52,568 nt of DNA from Lachnospiraceae bacterium (GTDB lineage Bacteria; Bacillota; Clostridia; Lachnospirales; Lachnospiraceae). The notes under the pieces are model-generated. The model ran no database searches. It saw nothing but the letters and a program-made list of their open reading frames with translations, and had not been told where the DNA came from. The DNA is taken from positions 1-52,568 of the forward strand of contig JAFZSQ010000030.1 of assembly GCA_017619295.1 (NCBI GenBank), read 5' to 3'. Below are positions 16,940 through 26,467 of this stretch, one piece after another. The position numbers and the translations under genes were made by a program. The first letter of the stretch is position 1. The number at the start of each line of letters is the position of its first letter.

Positions 16940-18302
16940 GAACAATTCAGACAAAGATTTGAGAAAGGGTGTTCCCTTCGTCTATGACGGAGGGTTGCCC
17001 TTTTTTGCGTGTGTATGCGATTACCTTAAGGATAACGGATACTCGTACTCTGTTTGTGGCGGCAATTACGGTGCCAAGTGCGGAAGATGCAAGGTAAGAT
17101 TCGAAGAGGGCGCCCCTTTACCTGATGCCATAGAAAGAAAACTTCTGAGTCCCGATGAACTTCGAGAGGGTGTAAGGCTTGCCTGCAGAAGCAATCCTAA
17201 GGCAGGAAGCAAGTTGTCCATTCTTTTTGGGGCAAAAACAGCTATAATCGCCGAAACTGCAAAGATTAATCTCGCCGCCATGCCGGATAGAGATGCAGTG
17301 GGAATTGATCTTGGCACATCAACGTTGGCTTTTGCATTTTGGGATTCAAATGAGAAAAAGCAGATTTTGCACAAGGCAGATAATCCCCAGATTAAATACG
17401 GTTCCGACGTGATTTCAAGGATTGATGCCGCAAATAAATACGGAAGAGAGTTTATTTCGGAGGAACTTCTTGATTTCCTGTATGAAGGCCTTTTGAAGGT
17501 GGCTGACGGTAAGGACATAAAGAGCCTTCCTGTATATGTTGCAGGGAATACGGTTATGCTTCACGTCCTTTCCGGTGAAGATGCAACCGGTCTTGGAGCA
17601 TATCCTTTTACACCGGCATTTTTGGATGAAAGAAAGATTACATATAAAGACGCAACATTTACTTTGCTTCCCGGGATTTCGGCCTTTGTGGGGGCAGATA
17701 TTACCGCGGGATTAATAAGCGAAGGCATTCTTCCCGTAAGTGCCATGTCAAAAGGTAAGCTCTTTATCGATCTTGGTACCAATGCGGAAACGGCTTTAAG
17801 CGACGGTGAAAAGGTTTATTGTACAGCATGTGCCGCAGGCAGTGCCTTTTCAACGGATGCAGGAATCGGAAGCGAAGGTATATCGGCGATTGCTAAGCTT
17901 TTGCAAGAAGGAATAATTGATGAGACGGGCCTTCTTAAAGAGGAGAACGGGGCTGTAACCCAGAAATCCGTCCGTGAAATTCAGCTGGCAAAAGCAGCGG
18001 TAGCCTCAGGTATAGAAATCCTTTTGGGGAAATCCGGCATGAGTAAAGAGGACATCCAAAGCGTTTCCATAGCAGGCGGCTTCGGGTATTTCCTGAATGT
18101 TGAGGATGCGGCCCAAATTGGGCTTTTGCCAAAGGAATTAAAAGATGTGGCGCGCCCCGGCGGGAACACATGTTTGCAAGGATGCCTGATGTATGATAAA
18201 GTAAGGAAGGAACTTGGCTCCTTCAGAAATGATTTTGTGGCCATTGATTCCGCAACTGAGCCGAATTTTGATGAATTATATATGAGACAGGTGAACTTTT
18301 AA
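16920..18302 (+). CDS. ASKHA-domain protein with N-terminal 2Fe-2S motif (RACo-like, short form)
   Basis: About 460 residues. The N-terminus holds a ferredoxin-like cysteine set, Cys46-x7-Cys54-x2-Cys57-x31-Cys89. This is followed by an actin/Hsp70-like ATPase fold: GIDLGTSTLAFAF, YVAGNTVMLHVLSG, FIDLGTNAETALSD and SIAGGFGYFLNVEDAAQIGLLP. Related proteins reactivate corrinoid enzymes by ATP-driven reduction. This one is shorter than typical RACo (~600 residues), and no corrinoid gene is nearby, so its target is unknown. The start is uncertain: ATG 16920 overlaps the DUF4250 gene, and a TTG near 16957 is possible. It is coupled to rarA by a TAATG overlap. Confidence 0.75.
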   Translation: MPTNSYKNNSDKDLRKGVPFVYDGGLPFFACVCDYLKDNGYSYSVCGGNYGAKCGRCKVRFEEGAPLPDAIERKLLSPDELREGVRLACRSNPKAGSKLSILFGAKTAIIAETAKINLAAMPDRDAVGIDLGTSTLAFAFWDSNEKKQILHKADNPQIKYGSDVISRIDAANKYGREFISEELLDFLYEGLLKVADGKDIKSLPVYVAGNTVMLHVLSGEDATGLGAYPFTPAFLDERKITYKDATFTLLPGISAFVGADITAGLISEGILPVSAMSKGKLFIDLGTNAETALSDGEKVYCTACAAGSAFSTDAGIGSEGISAIAKLLQEGIIDETGLLKEENGAVTQKSVREIQLAKAAVASGIEILLGKSGMSKEDIQSVSIAGGFGYFLNVEDAAQIGLLPKELKDVARPGGNTCLQGCLMYDKVRKELGSFRNDFVAIDSATEPNFDELYMRQVNF

Positions 18303-19630
18303 TGGATTTATTTGAGTATTCCAGAAGTTTAAATACAAAAAATGAGACGCCTTTGGCAGCAAGACTTCGCCCCACAACCATCGATGAGGTGGTGGGACAG
18401 CAGCATATTCTGGGGAAGGATAAGCTTTTGTATCGCGCCATTAAAGCGGACAAGTTAAGCTCCATCATTCTTTATGGCCCTCCCGGAACGGGAAAGACCA
18501 CCATTGCCAAGGTTATCGCCAATACCACCCAATCTGAATTTACTCAGATTAATGCAACCATAGCCGGAAAGAAGGATATGGAGGATGTGGTTAACAAGGC
18601 AAAAGGGACCCTTGGAATGTATGGAAAGAAGACCATTCTTTTCATCGATGAGATACACAGATTTAACAAGGGACAGCAGGATTACTTATTGCCTTTTGTT
18701 GAGGATGGAACAATTACGCTTATAGGCGCCACCACAGAGAATCCTTATTTTGAGGTTAATGGGGCTTTGCTTTCAAGGTCCATTATCTTTGAGCTTAAGC
18801 CTCTTGAAAAGGATGATATAAAGGAACTTATTAAGAGGGCGGTTTATGACACCGAGAAAGGCCTTGGATCCTTTAAGGCGGATATAAGTGATGAGGCGTT
18901 AGAATTTTTGGCTGATCTGTCCGGAGGGGATGCAAGACATGCTCTTAATGCCATTGAGATCGGCGTTACAACCACTGACAGATCCGAGGACGGAATAATA
19001 CATATAACTCTTGATGTGGCTCAGGAATGTATTCAGCGCAAGAAGATGAGCTATGACAAGAACGGGGATAATCATTACGACACCATCTCTGCTTTTATTA
19101 AGAGTATGAGAGGATCAGACCCGGATGCGGCGGTTTATTATCTCTCCAGAATGCTTCAGGCAGGAGAAGATGTTAAGTTCATTGCAAGAAGAATGATGAT
19201 TTGTGCCAGCGAGGACGTGGGAAATGCAGACCCCATGGCTTTGGTGGTTGCAACAAGTGCAGCTCAGGCTGTTGAGAGAGTAGGTATGCCGGAATCACAG
19301 ATTATTTTAAGCCAGGCGGCTTCCTATATAGCCTGTGCACCAAAGAGCAATGCAGCGGTTGAAGCTATTTTTGCTGCCAACAACGAGGTACAAAAAAGCG
19401 GAAACCTTCCGATACCTCCACATCTCCAGGACGCTCATTATAAATCCAGTGAGAAACTTGGAAGAGGCACCGGATATAAATACGCACATGATTATAAGAA
19501 CAATTATGTGAAACAGCAGTATCTGCCTTATGAATTAAGCGGTAAGGAGTTCTATTCACCCAGCGGAAACGGGTATGAGGTGAAGATTAGAGAGCATTTC
19601 AAGAAACTTAAAAAGGAAGCAGAAGAATAG
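18302..19630 (+). CDS. rarA: Replication-associated recombination protein A (AAA ATPase)
   Basis: A 442-residue RarA/MgsA ATPase, related to clamp loaders, acting at stalled replication forks. Landmarks: LAARLRPTTIDEVVGQQH (18-35), Walker A GPPGTGKTT (59-67), Walker B FIDEIHRFNKGQQD, sensor-1 GATTENPYFEV, and the C-terminal tetramerisation region (RGSDPDAAVYYLSRM, IPPHLQDAHY). Full length. The start overlaps the preceding stop by one base. Its TAG stop forms the edge of a long palindromic repeat. Confidence 0.95.
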   Translation: MDLFEYSRSLNTKNETPLAARLRPTTIDEVVGQQHILGKDKLLYRAIKADKLSSIILYGPPGTGKTTIAKVIANTTQSEFTQINATIAGKKDMEDVVNKAKGTLGMYGKKTILFIDEIHRFNKGQQDYLLPFVEDGTITLIGATTENPYFEVNGALLSRSIIFELKPLEKDDIKELIKRAVYDTEKGLGSFKADISDEALEFLADLSGGDARHALNAIEIGVTTTDRSEDGIIHITLDVAQECIQRKKMSYDKNGDNHYDTISAFIKSMRGSDPDAAVYYLSRMLQAGEDVKFIARRMMICASEDVGNADPMALVVATSAAQAVERVGMPESQIILSQAASYIACAPKSNAAVEAIFAANNEVQKSGNLPIPPHLQDAHYKSSEKLGRGTGYKYAHDYKNNYVKQQYLPYELSGKEFYSPSGNGYEVKIREHFKKLKKEAEE

Positions 19631-19704
19631 GTGCAGATAGGGACAGTCCCCAATCGCACATCCTGGAAGGACGTGCAATTGGGGACTGTCCCTATCTGCA
19701 CCTA
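19628..19704. repeat. Long intergenic palindromic repeat, copy B, filling a convergent gap
   Basis: Arms of 29 bp (19631-19659 and 19673-19701) pair with a single mismatch that is a G-U pair in RNA. They extend outward through TAG/CTA, which are the stop codons of rarA (+) and the DUF4364 gene (-). Arms contain GGGACAGTCCCC. It resembles copy A at 14035-14103. In RNA from either strand it would form a very stable hairpin and may separate the two convergent genes. Confidence 0.82.
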
Positions 19705-20226
19705 GAATAGATTTTTAACAATATTCGAATATATCTCTGAGCTCTTCTCAGCCCAGTTGTCACAGATTGACTTTGCGGTGGCCTCATCCGGAACAGAGAG
19801 AGTAATCTTAACTATATCTTCATTACGCTCACGAACCACAAGACTTGATTCATAGTGACCTGTGGTGGTCTTATAATAACTTCCCTTTACAGAGTTTTCA
19901 TCCCTGATGGTAATGGCATTAGTGTTAAGGTAATTGATAATGTCATTACGGATTTCCTTATTTATCCTTTTCTCGAAGAAGGAGACGGTCTGTCTTCCTT
20001 CGGGAGTTACGGATAAATATGTTCTCTTGCCGGATGCGGTGGATTCAACAAGATTATCCTCAATCAGCTCACTGAATGTGGTTTGAACGGTAAGGTAATC
20101 CGTAAGGTTATTATCCTGGATGAAATCGCTTATCTGGACTTTGGTCAAAGGCTCTTCGGCCTTATTAAGCATATATAGAACGATTAATTTATATAAAGTA
20201 TCTAGCGCTGCGGGTTTGGAAGCCAT
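19702..20226 (-). CDS. DUF4364 family protein (winged-helix type)
   Basis: A 174-residue cytosolic protein typical of Lachnospiraceae and other Clostridia. The first ~80 residues read as a winged helix similar to PadR/MarR folds (LYKLIVLYMLNKAEEPLTKVQISDF, TTFSELIEDNLVES, TYLSVTPEGRQTVSFF); the C-terminal ~80 residues (YYKTTTGHYESSLVVRER, IVKITLSVPDEATAKSICDNW) are the family-specific domain. A regulatory role is likely but no target is known. The start is 2 bases after the malic enzyme stop on the minus strand, so both form one operon. Confidence 0.85.
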   Translation of the reverse strand: MASKPAALDTLYKLIVLYMLNKAEEPLTKVQISDFIQDNNLTDYLTVQTTFSELIEDNLVESTASGKRTYLSVTPEGRQTVSFFEKRINKEIRNDIINYLNTNAITIRDENSVKGSYYKTTTGHYESSLVVRERNEDIVKITLSVPDEATAKSICDNWAEKSSEIYSNIVKNLF

Positions 20227-20228
20227 TT

Positions 20229-21386
20229 TTAACCTCTGACAATCTTAGCTTTTACTGCTTCGGATACAGCCTCTGCAACCTTGGGATTAAAGGGCTCGGG
20301 CATAATGTTGTCTTCATTTAATTCATCATCCGAAACAAGTGAAGCGATTGCAAGAGCGGCAGCCATCTTCATCTCTTCGGTAATCTGCTTAGCGCGACCT
20401 TCCAACGCACCCTTAAAGATGCCGGGGAAAGCTACTACATTGTTGATCTGGTTAGGGAAATCACTACGTCCTGTACCGATGATTCTTGCGCCTGCAGCCT
20501 TTGCCACATCGGGCATGATTTCAGGTACGGGATTAGCCATTGCAAAAATAATTGCATCCTTGTTCATGGTCTTAACCATTTCAGCGGTTACGACACCGGG
20601 AGCTGAAACGCCGATGAAGATATCTGCGTTAACAAGTCCGTCCGCAAGGTTACCCTTATCGTTGTTAGGGTTAGTGATATTTGCAATCTCTTCCTTTGCG
20701 GAGTTTAATCCGTCACGACCTCTGTAGATGATACCGGAACGGTCGCAGAGAAGAATGTTCTTGAATCCATAGTTTAAAAGAAGCTTTGTAATGGCAATTC
20801 CGGCAGCACCGGCACCGTTAACAACTATTTTGCAAGCTTCCTTTTCTTTCTTAACTATCTTTAACGCGTTGATGATACCTGCGAGAACTACGATGGCAGT
20901 TCCGTGCTGGTCATCGTGGAAAACGGGTATATCAAGAATCTCTTTAAGTCTGGTTTCAATCTCGAAACATCTGGGAGCGGAAATATCTTCCAAGTTGATG
21001 CCGCCGAATCCGGGAGCAAGATAGGTTACTGCCTTAATGATTTCTTCTGTATCCTGAGTATCGAGACAAATGGGAACGGCGTTAACACCGCCGAATTCCT
21101 TGAAAAGAACTGCCTTACCTTCCATAACGGGCATAGCAGCGTGAGGACCGATATTTCCGAGACCCAAAACTGCGCTTCCGTCAGAAACAACAGCAATGGT
21201 GTTGGACTTGATGGTGTATTTGTATGCTGCTTCTTTATCCTTCGCAATAACCTTGCAAGGCTCGGCAACACCGGGGGTGTAAGCAAGTGCCAGATCCTCT
21301 CTTGTTTTAACTTTGGACTTGGCAACTGTCTCGAGTTTACCTTTCCATTCTTCGTGTAACTTTAAAGCCAATTCTGAATTATCCAT
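20229..21386 (-). CDS. NAD(P)-dependent malic enzyme (oxaloacetate-decarboxylating)
   Basis: Converts malate to pyruvate and CO2 with reduction of NAD or NADP. At 385 residues it is the short bacterial form without a phosphotransacetylase-like tail. Visible motifs are AYTPGVAEPC near 50 with the catalytic Tyr, SDGSAVLGLGNIG, GGINLEDISAPRCFEIE near 135, PVFHDDQHGTAIV near 155 (metal-binding Asp pair), the Rossmann segment VVNGAGAAGIAITKLL, and FAMANPVPEI. Cofactor preference is not readable. ATG at 21384-21386; divergent to rho. Confidence 0.94.
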   Translation of the reverse strand: MDNSELALKLHEEWKGKLETVAKSKVKTREDLALAYTPGVAEPCKVIAKDKEAAYKYTIKSNTIAVVSDGSAVLGLGNIGPHAAMPVMEGKAVLFKEFGGVNAVPICLDTQDTEEIIKAVTYLAPGFGGINLEDISAPRCFEIETRLKEILDIPVFHDDQHGTAIVVLAGIINALKIVKKEKEACKIVVNGAGAAGIAITKLLLNYGFKNILLCDRSGIIYRGRDGLNSAKEEIANITNPNNDKGNLADGLVNADIFIGVSAPGVVTAEMVKTMNKDAIIFAMANPVPEIMPDVAKAAGARIIGTGRSDFPNQINNVVAFPGIFKGALEGRAKQITEEMKMAAALAIASLVSDDELNEDNIMPEPFNPKVAEAVSEAVKAKIVRG

Positions 21387-21594
21387 TTTAGACCGCCTTC
21401 ATCTGTATTTTTTCTGTGATAAATTATAAATTATTTATTAAATATAAAAAAGATGTAGATTATTATTTTTTTTTATATTATAATAACGACTGTACAACTT
21501 CAAGAAAGAAATATATCTTCGAGAGTTATCGTTAATTCACTTCGGGTTTCACCGAGTTGTTCCATTTTTGGTTTATAAATAGTAGGAGGATAAA

Positions 21595-23043
21595 ATGGGA
21601 ATGAAAGAAAAATATGAGTCTTTGTCGGTGGCAGTATTAAAGGATCTTTGTCATGCAAGGGGAATTGCCATCTCTTCATCCATGAAGAAAGCAGACTTGG
21701 TAGAGGCTATGCTCAGACAGGATGAGATTGACAAGGAAGAAGACTTAAAGAGTCATGAGGCTACCGAAGACGAGAAGGAAGCTGCAAAGCAGTTTCAGGG
21801 TAAGCCTGCGGAAACAAAGACAGTAGTAGTAACTAACAAGAAGAAGACTCCCGCGGCAGCGGAGGAGGCTGAGAAGGATGAGGCCGGAATTAACGAGTAC
21901 TCACCCGAACTCGACAGCGGAATTGAGGCAAACGGTATTTTGGAGGTTATGCCCGACGGATACGGTTTCATCAGAAGCGAAAATTACATGCCCGGTAATG
22001 AGGACGTTTATGTTGCTCCCGGACAGATCAGAAAGTGCAAATTGAGAACAGGCGACATTGTTGTGGGCAATACAAAAGTAAGAAGCTCAAACGAGAAGTT
22101 CTCAGCACTTTTGTACATTAAGAGTGTCAACGGTTATCCTTTGGAAAAGGTAATGTCACGTCCCAGCTTTGAGGATTTGACACCTACTTTCCCCGATAAG
22201 CGAATCAAGCTTGAAAGACCCGGTTGTGATATTTCCATGAGAATCATGGACTTATTCAGCCCCATCGGTAAGGGACAGAGAGGAATGATTGTTTCTCCCC
22301 CTAAGGCAGGTAAGACAACCATCCTTAAGGAGGTTGCGAAATCTCTTAAGGCCAGCGACCCCAACATTCACCTTATTATTCTTTTGATTGATGAGCGTCC
22401 TGAGGAAGTTACAGATATTAAGGAAGCAATCACAGGTTCAAATGTGGAAGTAATCTATTCCACCTTTGATGAATTGCCTGAGCATCATAAGAGAGTTTCC
22501 GAGATGGTAATGGAGAGAAGTAAGAGACTTGTTGAGCACGGCAGAGACGTTGTGGTTCTGATTGACAGTATCACAAGACTTACAAGAGCGTACAACCTTG
22601 TAGTTCCACCCAGTGGACGTACTCTTTCCGGTGGTCTTGATCCTCTGGCTCTTCACATGCCCAAGAAGTTCTACGGAGCAGCCCGTAATACAAGAGAAGC
22701 AGGAAGCCTTACAATTCTTGCCACAGCTCTTGTTGAGACAGGCAGCCGTATGGATGACGTAGTATACGAGGAATTCAAGGGAACAGGTAACATGGAACTG
22801 GTTCTTGACAGAAAGCTTTCCGAGAAGAGAATCTTCCCTGCCATCGATATTCCCAAATCAAGTACCAGAAGAGAGGACCTTCTTCTTTCTCCCGAAGAGC
22901 AGCAGGCTATGAACAAGCTTCGTAACGCTTTCTGCGGTAATAAGCCCGATGAGTCCGTTAATCAGGTTATCAGACTTATTAAGGATACAAGAAACAATCA
23001 GGAGTTTATCATGAGAGTTTCTAAGACTCACTTCGACTATTAA
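21595..23043 (+). CDS. rho: Transcription termination factor Rho
   Basis: Hexameric RNA helicase that ends transcription. Its 482 residues are longer than the ~420 of E. coli Rho because of a charged insertion (about 45-105, rich in Glu, Lys and Ala) between the N-terminal helical domain (VAVLKDLCHARGI) and the cold-shock-like RNA-binding domain (GILEVMPDGYGFIRSENYMP). Further on are Walker A PPKAGKTTILKE (about 235-246), Walker B VVVLIDSITRLTRAYN, and the Q-loop region GRTLSGGLDPLALHMPK. Start ATG follows AGTAGGAGGATAAA. The 208-base gap to the malic enzyme gene is AT-rich, with a TATAAT at 21479-21484 and no structure I can name. Confidence 0.96.
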   Translation: MGMKEKYESLSVAVLKDLCHARGIAISSSMKKADLVEAMLRQDEIDKEEDLKSHEATEDEKEAAKQFQGKPAETKTVVVTNKKKTPAAAEEAEKDEAGINEYSPELDSGIEANGILEVMPDGYGFIRSENYMPGNEDVYVAPGQIRKCKLRTGDIVVGNTKVRSSNEKFSALLYIKSVNGYPLEKVMSRPSFEDLTPTFPDKRIKLERPGCDISMRIMDLFSPIGKGQRGMIVSPPKAGKTTILKEVAKSLKASDPNIHLIILLIDERPEEVTDIKEAITGSNVEVIYSTFDELPEHHKRVSEMVMERSKRLVEHGRDVVVLIDSITRLTRAYNLVVPPSGRTLSGGLDPLALHMPKKFYGAARNTREAGSLTILATALVETGSRMDDVVYEEFKGTGNMELVLDRKLSEKRIFPAIDIPKSSTRREDLLLSPEEQQAMNKLRNAFCGNKPDESVNQVIRLIKDTRNNQEFIMRVSKTHFDY

Positions 23044-23061
23044 AAGTAAGTAAAAAAATAC

Positions 23062-23090
23062 TTGCACAAGTTTTTCTTTCATGCTACAAT
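23062..23090 (+). promoter_or_regulatory. Promoter of rpmE
   Basis: TTGCAC (23062-23067), 17-base spacer, TACAAT (23085-23090). The leader to rpmE is ~70 bases and has a short CTCA/TGAG hairpin near 23092-23110. A ribosomal-protein leader control is possible but not shown. Confidence 0.55.
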
Positions 23091-23168
23091 ACTCATGCTG
23101 TTTGTGTGAGCAGGCAGTAGCGGATGAGAACATAACTATTAATTTTCTATATATGGCGAGGTGAAAAC

Positions 23169-23372
23169 ATGAAAGAAGGAATTCATCCTGAGTACTATCA
23201 GGCAACAGTTACTTGCAACTGTGGTAATACATTTGTAACAGGTTCTACAAGCAAGGAAATCCACGTAGAGGTTTGTTCCAAGTGCCACTCATTCTATACA
23301 GGACAGCAGAAGTCTGCAAGAACTGATGGACGTATTGATAAGTTCAATAAGAAGTACGGTACAGCTAACTAG
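23169..23372 (+). CDS. rpmE: 50S ribosomal protein L31 (zinc-binding form)
   Basis: A 67-residue ribosomal protein. It keeps the zinc ligands Cys17-x-Cys19 (TCNCGNTF) and Cys37-x2-Cys40 ([11 protein letters not shown]), so it is the zinc-containing form rather than the cysteine-less YtiA/RpmE2 type made when zinc is short. The C-terminal [11 protein letters not shown] is the family ending. ATG 23169 follows GGCGAGGTG. It has its own promoter and a strong terminator. Confidence 0.96.
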   Translation: MKEGIHPEYYQATVTCNCGNTFVTGSTSKEIHVEVCSKCHSFYTGQQKSARTDGRIDKFNKKYGTAN

Positions 23373-23396
23373 TTTTGTACAAGAATATGAGTTAAC

Positions 23397-23434
23397 AAAG
23401 GTTGAGGTTATCTTTCGTAATCTCAACCTTTTTT
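23397..23434 (+). terminator. rpmE terminator
   Basis: AAAGGTTGAG paired with CTCAACCTT, with a partly paired TTA/TAA interior, followed by TTTTTT. A second independent hairpin GCTCTTTT-GGT-AAAAGAGC follows at 23435-23453 without a T-run. Confidence 0.85.
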
Positions 23435-23486
23435 GCTCTTTTGGTAAAAGAGCGATTATCTAAAATAATAATTAGGGTGGTTTAAA

Positions 23487-24509
23487 ATGAGCAGAAGAAA
23501 GAAAAAAGTTTTTTCAGGAATTGGCGGCCAGGCAGTACTTGAAGGCGTCATGATGAAAAATAAAGATAAATATGCCGTTGCGGTAAGAAAACCTGACGGA
23601 GAGATTGCTGTAGATGTTGAAGCTTTTACCGGCGTAGGTAACGGCATGGCAATTTCAAAGATTCCCTTCTTCAGAGGAATATTTAATTTCATCAATTCCC
23701 TGGTTCTCGGAATGAAAACCCTTTCTTATTCCGCATCCTTCTATGAGGAAGAGGACAAGAAAGAAACCGAAGCCGACAAAGAAATAAACAAAATCAGCAA
23801 AGGAAAAGAAGAGGGAATCCTTATGGGATTCACAACAGTTTTCGCCGTTGCCTTGGCAGTCGGCCTGTTCCTTCTTTTACCTTTCTATATTTCCAATTAT
23901 ATTTCAAAATATATAAGAAACGATTCTTTGATGGCAATTATTGAAGGCGTAATCAGAATCGTTATATTCGTTGGATATGTCAGCATTATCAGCTGCATGA
24001 AGGACATTAAGAGACTTTACAGATATCACGGAGCCGAGCATAAGTGCATCAACTGTCTTGAGCATGGTCATAACCTTAATGTTCACAATGTTAAGAAGAG
24101 CTCCAGACTTCACAAGAGATGCGGCACAAGCTTCATTGTATTTATCCTTGTTATAAGCATTATTCTTTTCTTCTTTATTAAGACAGACAATATGCTTTTA
24201 AAGGTTATCTACAGACTTTTGCTTATTCCTGTAATTGCGGGTATTTCTTACGAGATAATAAGACTCGCTGGCAAAACCGACAATATTCTCATGAATATCA
24301 TTTCTGCTCCCGGACTCCTGTTCCAGAAGATTACCACCAAGGAGCCTGATGAGGAGATGATTGAGGTTGCCATTAAGTCCGTTGAGGCTGTTTTTGACTG
24401 GAGAGCTTTCCTTCACGAGAACTTCGACGTGGAAGAAGAGCCCGAAGAGACAGTCGAATATGAAGAGCCCTACGACAGTGAGGAATATGCACAGACAGAG
24501 GAGCCCTAG
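23487..24509 (+). CDS. DUF1385 membrane protein (YqhQ-like)
   Basis: A 340-residue membrane protein. The N-terminus has the family opening GIGGQAVLEGVMMKNKDKYAVAVRKPDG, then KIPFFRGIFNFINSL, four or more membrane helices (about 112-135, 150-175, 210-260), and the conserved YRYHGAEHKCINCLEHG near residue 182-198 with His and Cys positions suggestive of metal binding. The C-terminal ~40 residues are very acidic. Function unknown. It sits in the conserved rpmE - DUF1385 - prmC - prfA order and ends directly at the prmC start. Confidence 0.85.
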   Translation: MSRRKKKVFSGIGGQAVLEGVMMKNKDKYAVAVRKPDGEIAVDVEAFTGVGNGMAISKIPFFRGIFNFINSLVLGMKTLSYSASFYEEEDKKETEADKEINKISKGKEEGILMGFTTVFAVALAVGLFLLLPFYISNYISKYIRNDSLMAIIEGVIRIVIFVGYVSIISCMKDIKRLYRYHGAEHKCINCLEHGHNLNVHNVKKSSRLHKRCGTSFIVFILVISIILFFFIKTDNMLLKVIYRLLLIPVIAGISYEIIRLAGKTDNILMNIISAPGLLFQKITTKEPDEEMIEVAIKSVEAVFDWRAFLHENFDVEEEPEETVEYEEPYDSEEYAQTEEP

Positions 24510-25367
24510 ATGCGCTACGATGAAGCCGTAAAAGTTGGGGCAGAAAGGCTTAAAAATGCCGGAATAGAGGAAGCAAATCTTGACGCAAGACTTTTGTTGG
24601 AAAAAGCTTGCGGAACCGACGCTGCCGCTCTTTATTCGCATCCTGAAAGGGAAGTGACGGATGAAGAGTATTCCGATTTCCTAAAGATGCTTGAGAGAAG
24701 AGAAGAAAGAATTCCTCTCCAGCACATTACGGAAGTTGCATCTTTTATGGGTCTTGATTTTAAGGTTAACTGTAACGTGTTAATTCCCCGGGCTGATACC
24801 GAAACCCTTGTTGAAGAGGCGTTAAAGGTTCGAATGGACGGGGACAGAATTTTGGATATGTGCACCGGTTCCGGATGCATTCTCATAAGTGTGCTCAACT
24901 ATTCGAATAACTGCGAGGGAGTAGGAGCAGACGTTTCTTCCAAAGCATTAGAGATTGCAAGGGCAAATGCTGAAGCACTTCTTAAAAACAAGGAAGACGA
25001 CACAAAGATTTCATTTGTGGAAAGCGATTTGTTTGAAGATGTGGAAGGAAAGTTCGATTTGATCCTTTCAAACCCTCCCTATATTGCAACGGATGTCATC
25101 CCGACTCTTATGCCGGAGGTGGCAAAACATGAGCCCATTATAGCTTTAGATGGCAAAAATGATGGCTTGTGGTTTTATGAAAGAATAGTGGAAAAATTAG
25201 AGGAGTATTTAAAGCCCGGCGGTTCGGTTATTTTCGAGATAGGTTATGACCAGGGAGAAGCCGTCAGCGGACTCCTTAAAAATATTGGTTTCACGGGCAT
25301 AGAGATTGTTAAAGACTATGCGGGAATGGACAGAGTAGTTAAAGGAACCATGCCGATTTTGAAATAA
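24510..25367 (+). CDS. prmC: Peptide chain release factor N5-glutamine methyltransferase
   Basis: Methylates the GGQ glutamine of release factors with S-adenosylmethionine. The 285 residues contain an N-terminal helical domain for release-factor binding, the turn motif [12 protein letters not shown] near 94, SAM-binding DMCTGSGCI near 114, and catalytic NPPY at 188-191. Its substrate gene prfA follows 10 bases later, the usual pairing. The start ATG touches the preceding stop. Confidence 0.95.
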   Translation: MRYDEAVKVGAERLKNAGIEEANLDARLLLEKACGTDAAALYSHPEREVTDEEYSDFLKMLERREERIPLQHITEVASFMGLDFKVNCNVLIPRADTETLVEEALKVRMDGDRILDMCTGSGCILISVLNYSNNCEGVGADVSSKALEIARANAEALLKNKEDDTKISFVESDLFEDVEGKFDLILSNPPYIATDVIPTLMPEVAKHEPIIALDGKNDGLWFYERIVEKLEEYLKPGGSVIFEIGYDQGEAVSGLLKNIGFTGIEIVKDYAGMDRVVKGTMPILK

Positions 25368-25377
25368 GGAGATTCCC

Positions 25378-26454
25378 ATGTTTGATAAATTAGATGATTT
25401 AATAAGAAGATTTGAAGAGATAATACAGGAACTTGCATCTCCTGATGTGGCTAACAACAGGGAGAGGTTCAAATCTCTTATGAAGGAGCAAAGTGATTTG
25501 ACTCCTATTGTAGAGGCATATAAAGAATATAAGAAATGTAATCAGGACATAGAAGACTCACTTGCAATGCTTGATGAGGAGTCCGATGAAGAAATGAGAG
25601 AAATGATCAAGGAAACTCTCAGTGATGCAAAGAAGAGAGTGGCAGAGCTTGAGGACGAACTTAAGATTCTCCTTCTTCCCAAGGACCCTAACGATGACAA
25701 GAACGTTATCGTTGAAATCCGTGCAGGTGCAGGCGGCGATGAATCGGCACTTTTTGCGGCAGAGATTTATCGTATGTATACTCACTACGCTGAGAGTCAG
25801 AGATGGAAGGTTGAGCTGGTAAGCTGTGACGAGATCGGAATCGGAGGCATGAAGGAAGTAACATTCATGATCAGCGGTAACGGTGCTTACTCAAAGATGA
25901 AGTACGAGAGTGGAGTTCATCGTGTACAGCGTGTTCCCGAGACTGAGTCAGGCGGAAGAATTCACACATCAACAATTACCGTTGCGGTTATGCCTGAGGC
26001 AGAGGATGTTGATGTTGTTATTGATGAGAAAGATATCAGAATCGACGTTATGAGAGCTTCCGGAAACGGTGGTCAGTGTGTCAACACAACCGACTCCGCA
26101 GTAAGACTTACACATTATCCCACAGGAATTGTGGTTTACTCTCAGACAGAGAAGAGCCAGTTGCAGAACAAGGCCAAGGCTTTTGCCCTTCTCAGAGCAA
26201 AGCTTTACGACATTGAGCAGCAGAAGGCTCATGATGCAGAAGCAGAGCTTAGAAGAAGCCAGGTTGGAACCGGAGACAGATCTGAGAAAATCAGAACCTA
26301 CAACTTCCCGCAGGGAAGAGTTACCGATCACAGAATCAATCTTACTTTATATAAGCTTGATAAGATAATGAATGGGGATATACAGGAAATTATCGACGCA
26401 TGTATTGCAGCCGATCAGGCAGCAAAGCTTGCAAAGATGAACGAAACCGCATAG
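25378..26454 (+). CDS. prfA: Peptide chain release factor 1
   Basis: Recognises UAA and UAG stop codons and triggers peptide release. The 358 residues include the codon-recognition region with [15 protein letters not shown] (PxT-type reading loop nearby) and the catalytic GGQ at 231-233 within [18 protein letters not shown]. Position 234 is Cys where many bacteria have His. PrmC, encoded just upstream, modifies this Gln. Ribosome site AAGGAG precedes the ATG. Confidence 0.96.
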   Translation: MFDKLDDLIRRFEEIIQELASPDVANNRERFKSLMKEQSDLTPIVEAYKEYKKCNQDIEDSLAMLDEESDEEMREMIKETLSDAKKRVAELEDELKILLLPKDPNDDKNVIVEIRAGAGGDESALFAAEIYRMYTHYAESQRWKVELVSCDEIGIGGMKEVTFMISGNGAYSKMKYESGVHRVQRVPETESGGRIHTSTITVAVMPEAEDVDVVIDEKDIRIDVMRASGNGGQCVNTTDSAVRLTHYPTGIVVYSQTEKSQLQNKAKAFALLRAKLYDIEQQKAHDAEAELRRSQVGTGDRSEKIRTYNFPQGRVTDHRINLTLYKLDKIMNGDIQEIIDACIAADQAAKLAKMNETA

Positions 26455-26467
26455 GGAGGGGTAAACT

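Noticed and set aside
20281-20727. Long plus-strand open frames opposite the malic enzyme gene
   Set aside because: They mirror the codon pattern of a clear enzyme gene on the minus strand and have no ribosome site or recognisable domains.
26050-26085. Cys after GGQ in release factor 1 (GGQCVN) as a catalytic anomaly
   Set aside because: GGQ itself is intact, and I recall Cys at this place as common in Clostridia, so it is probably lineage-typical.
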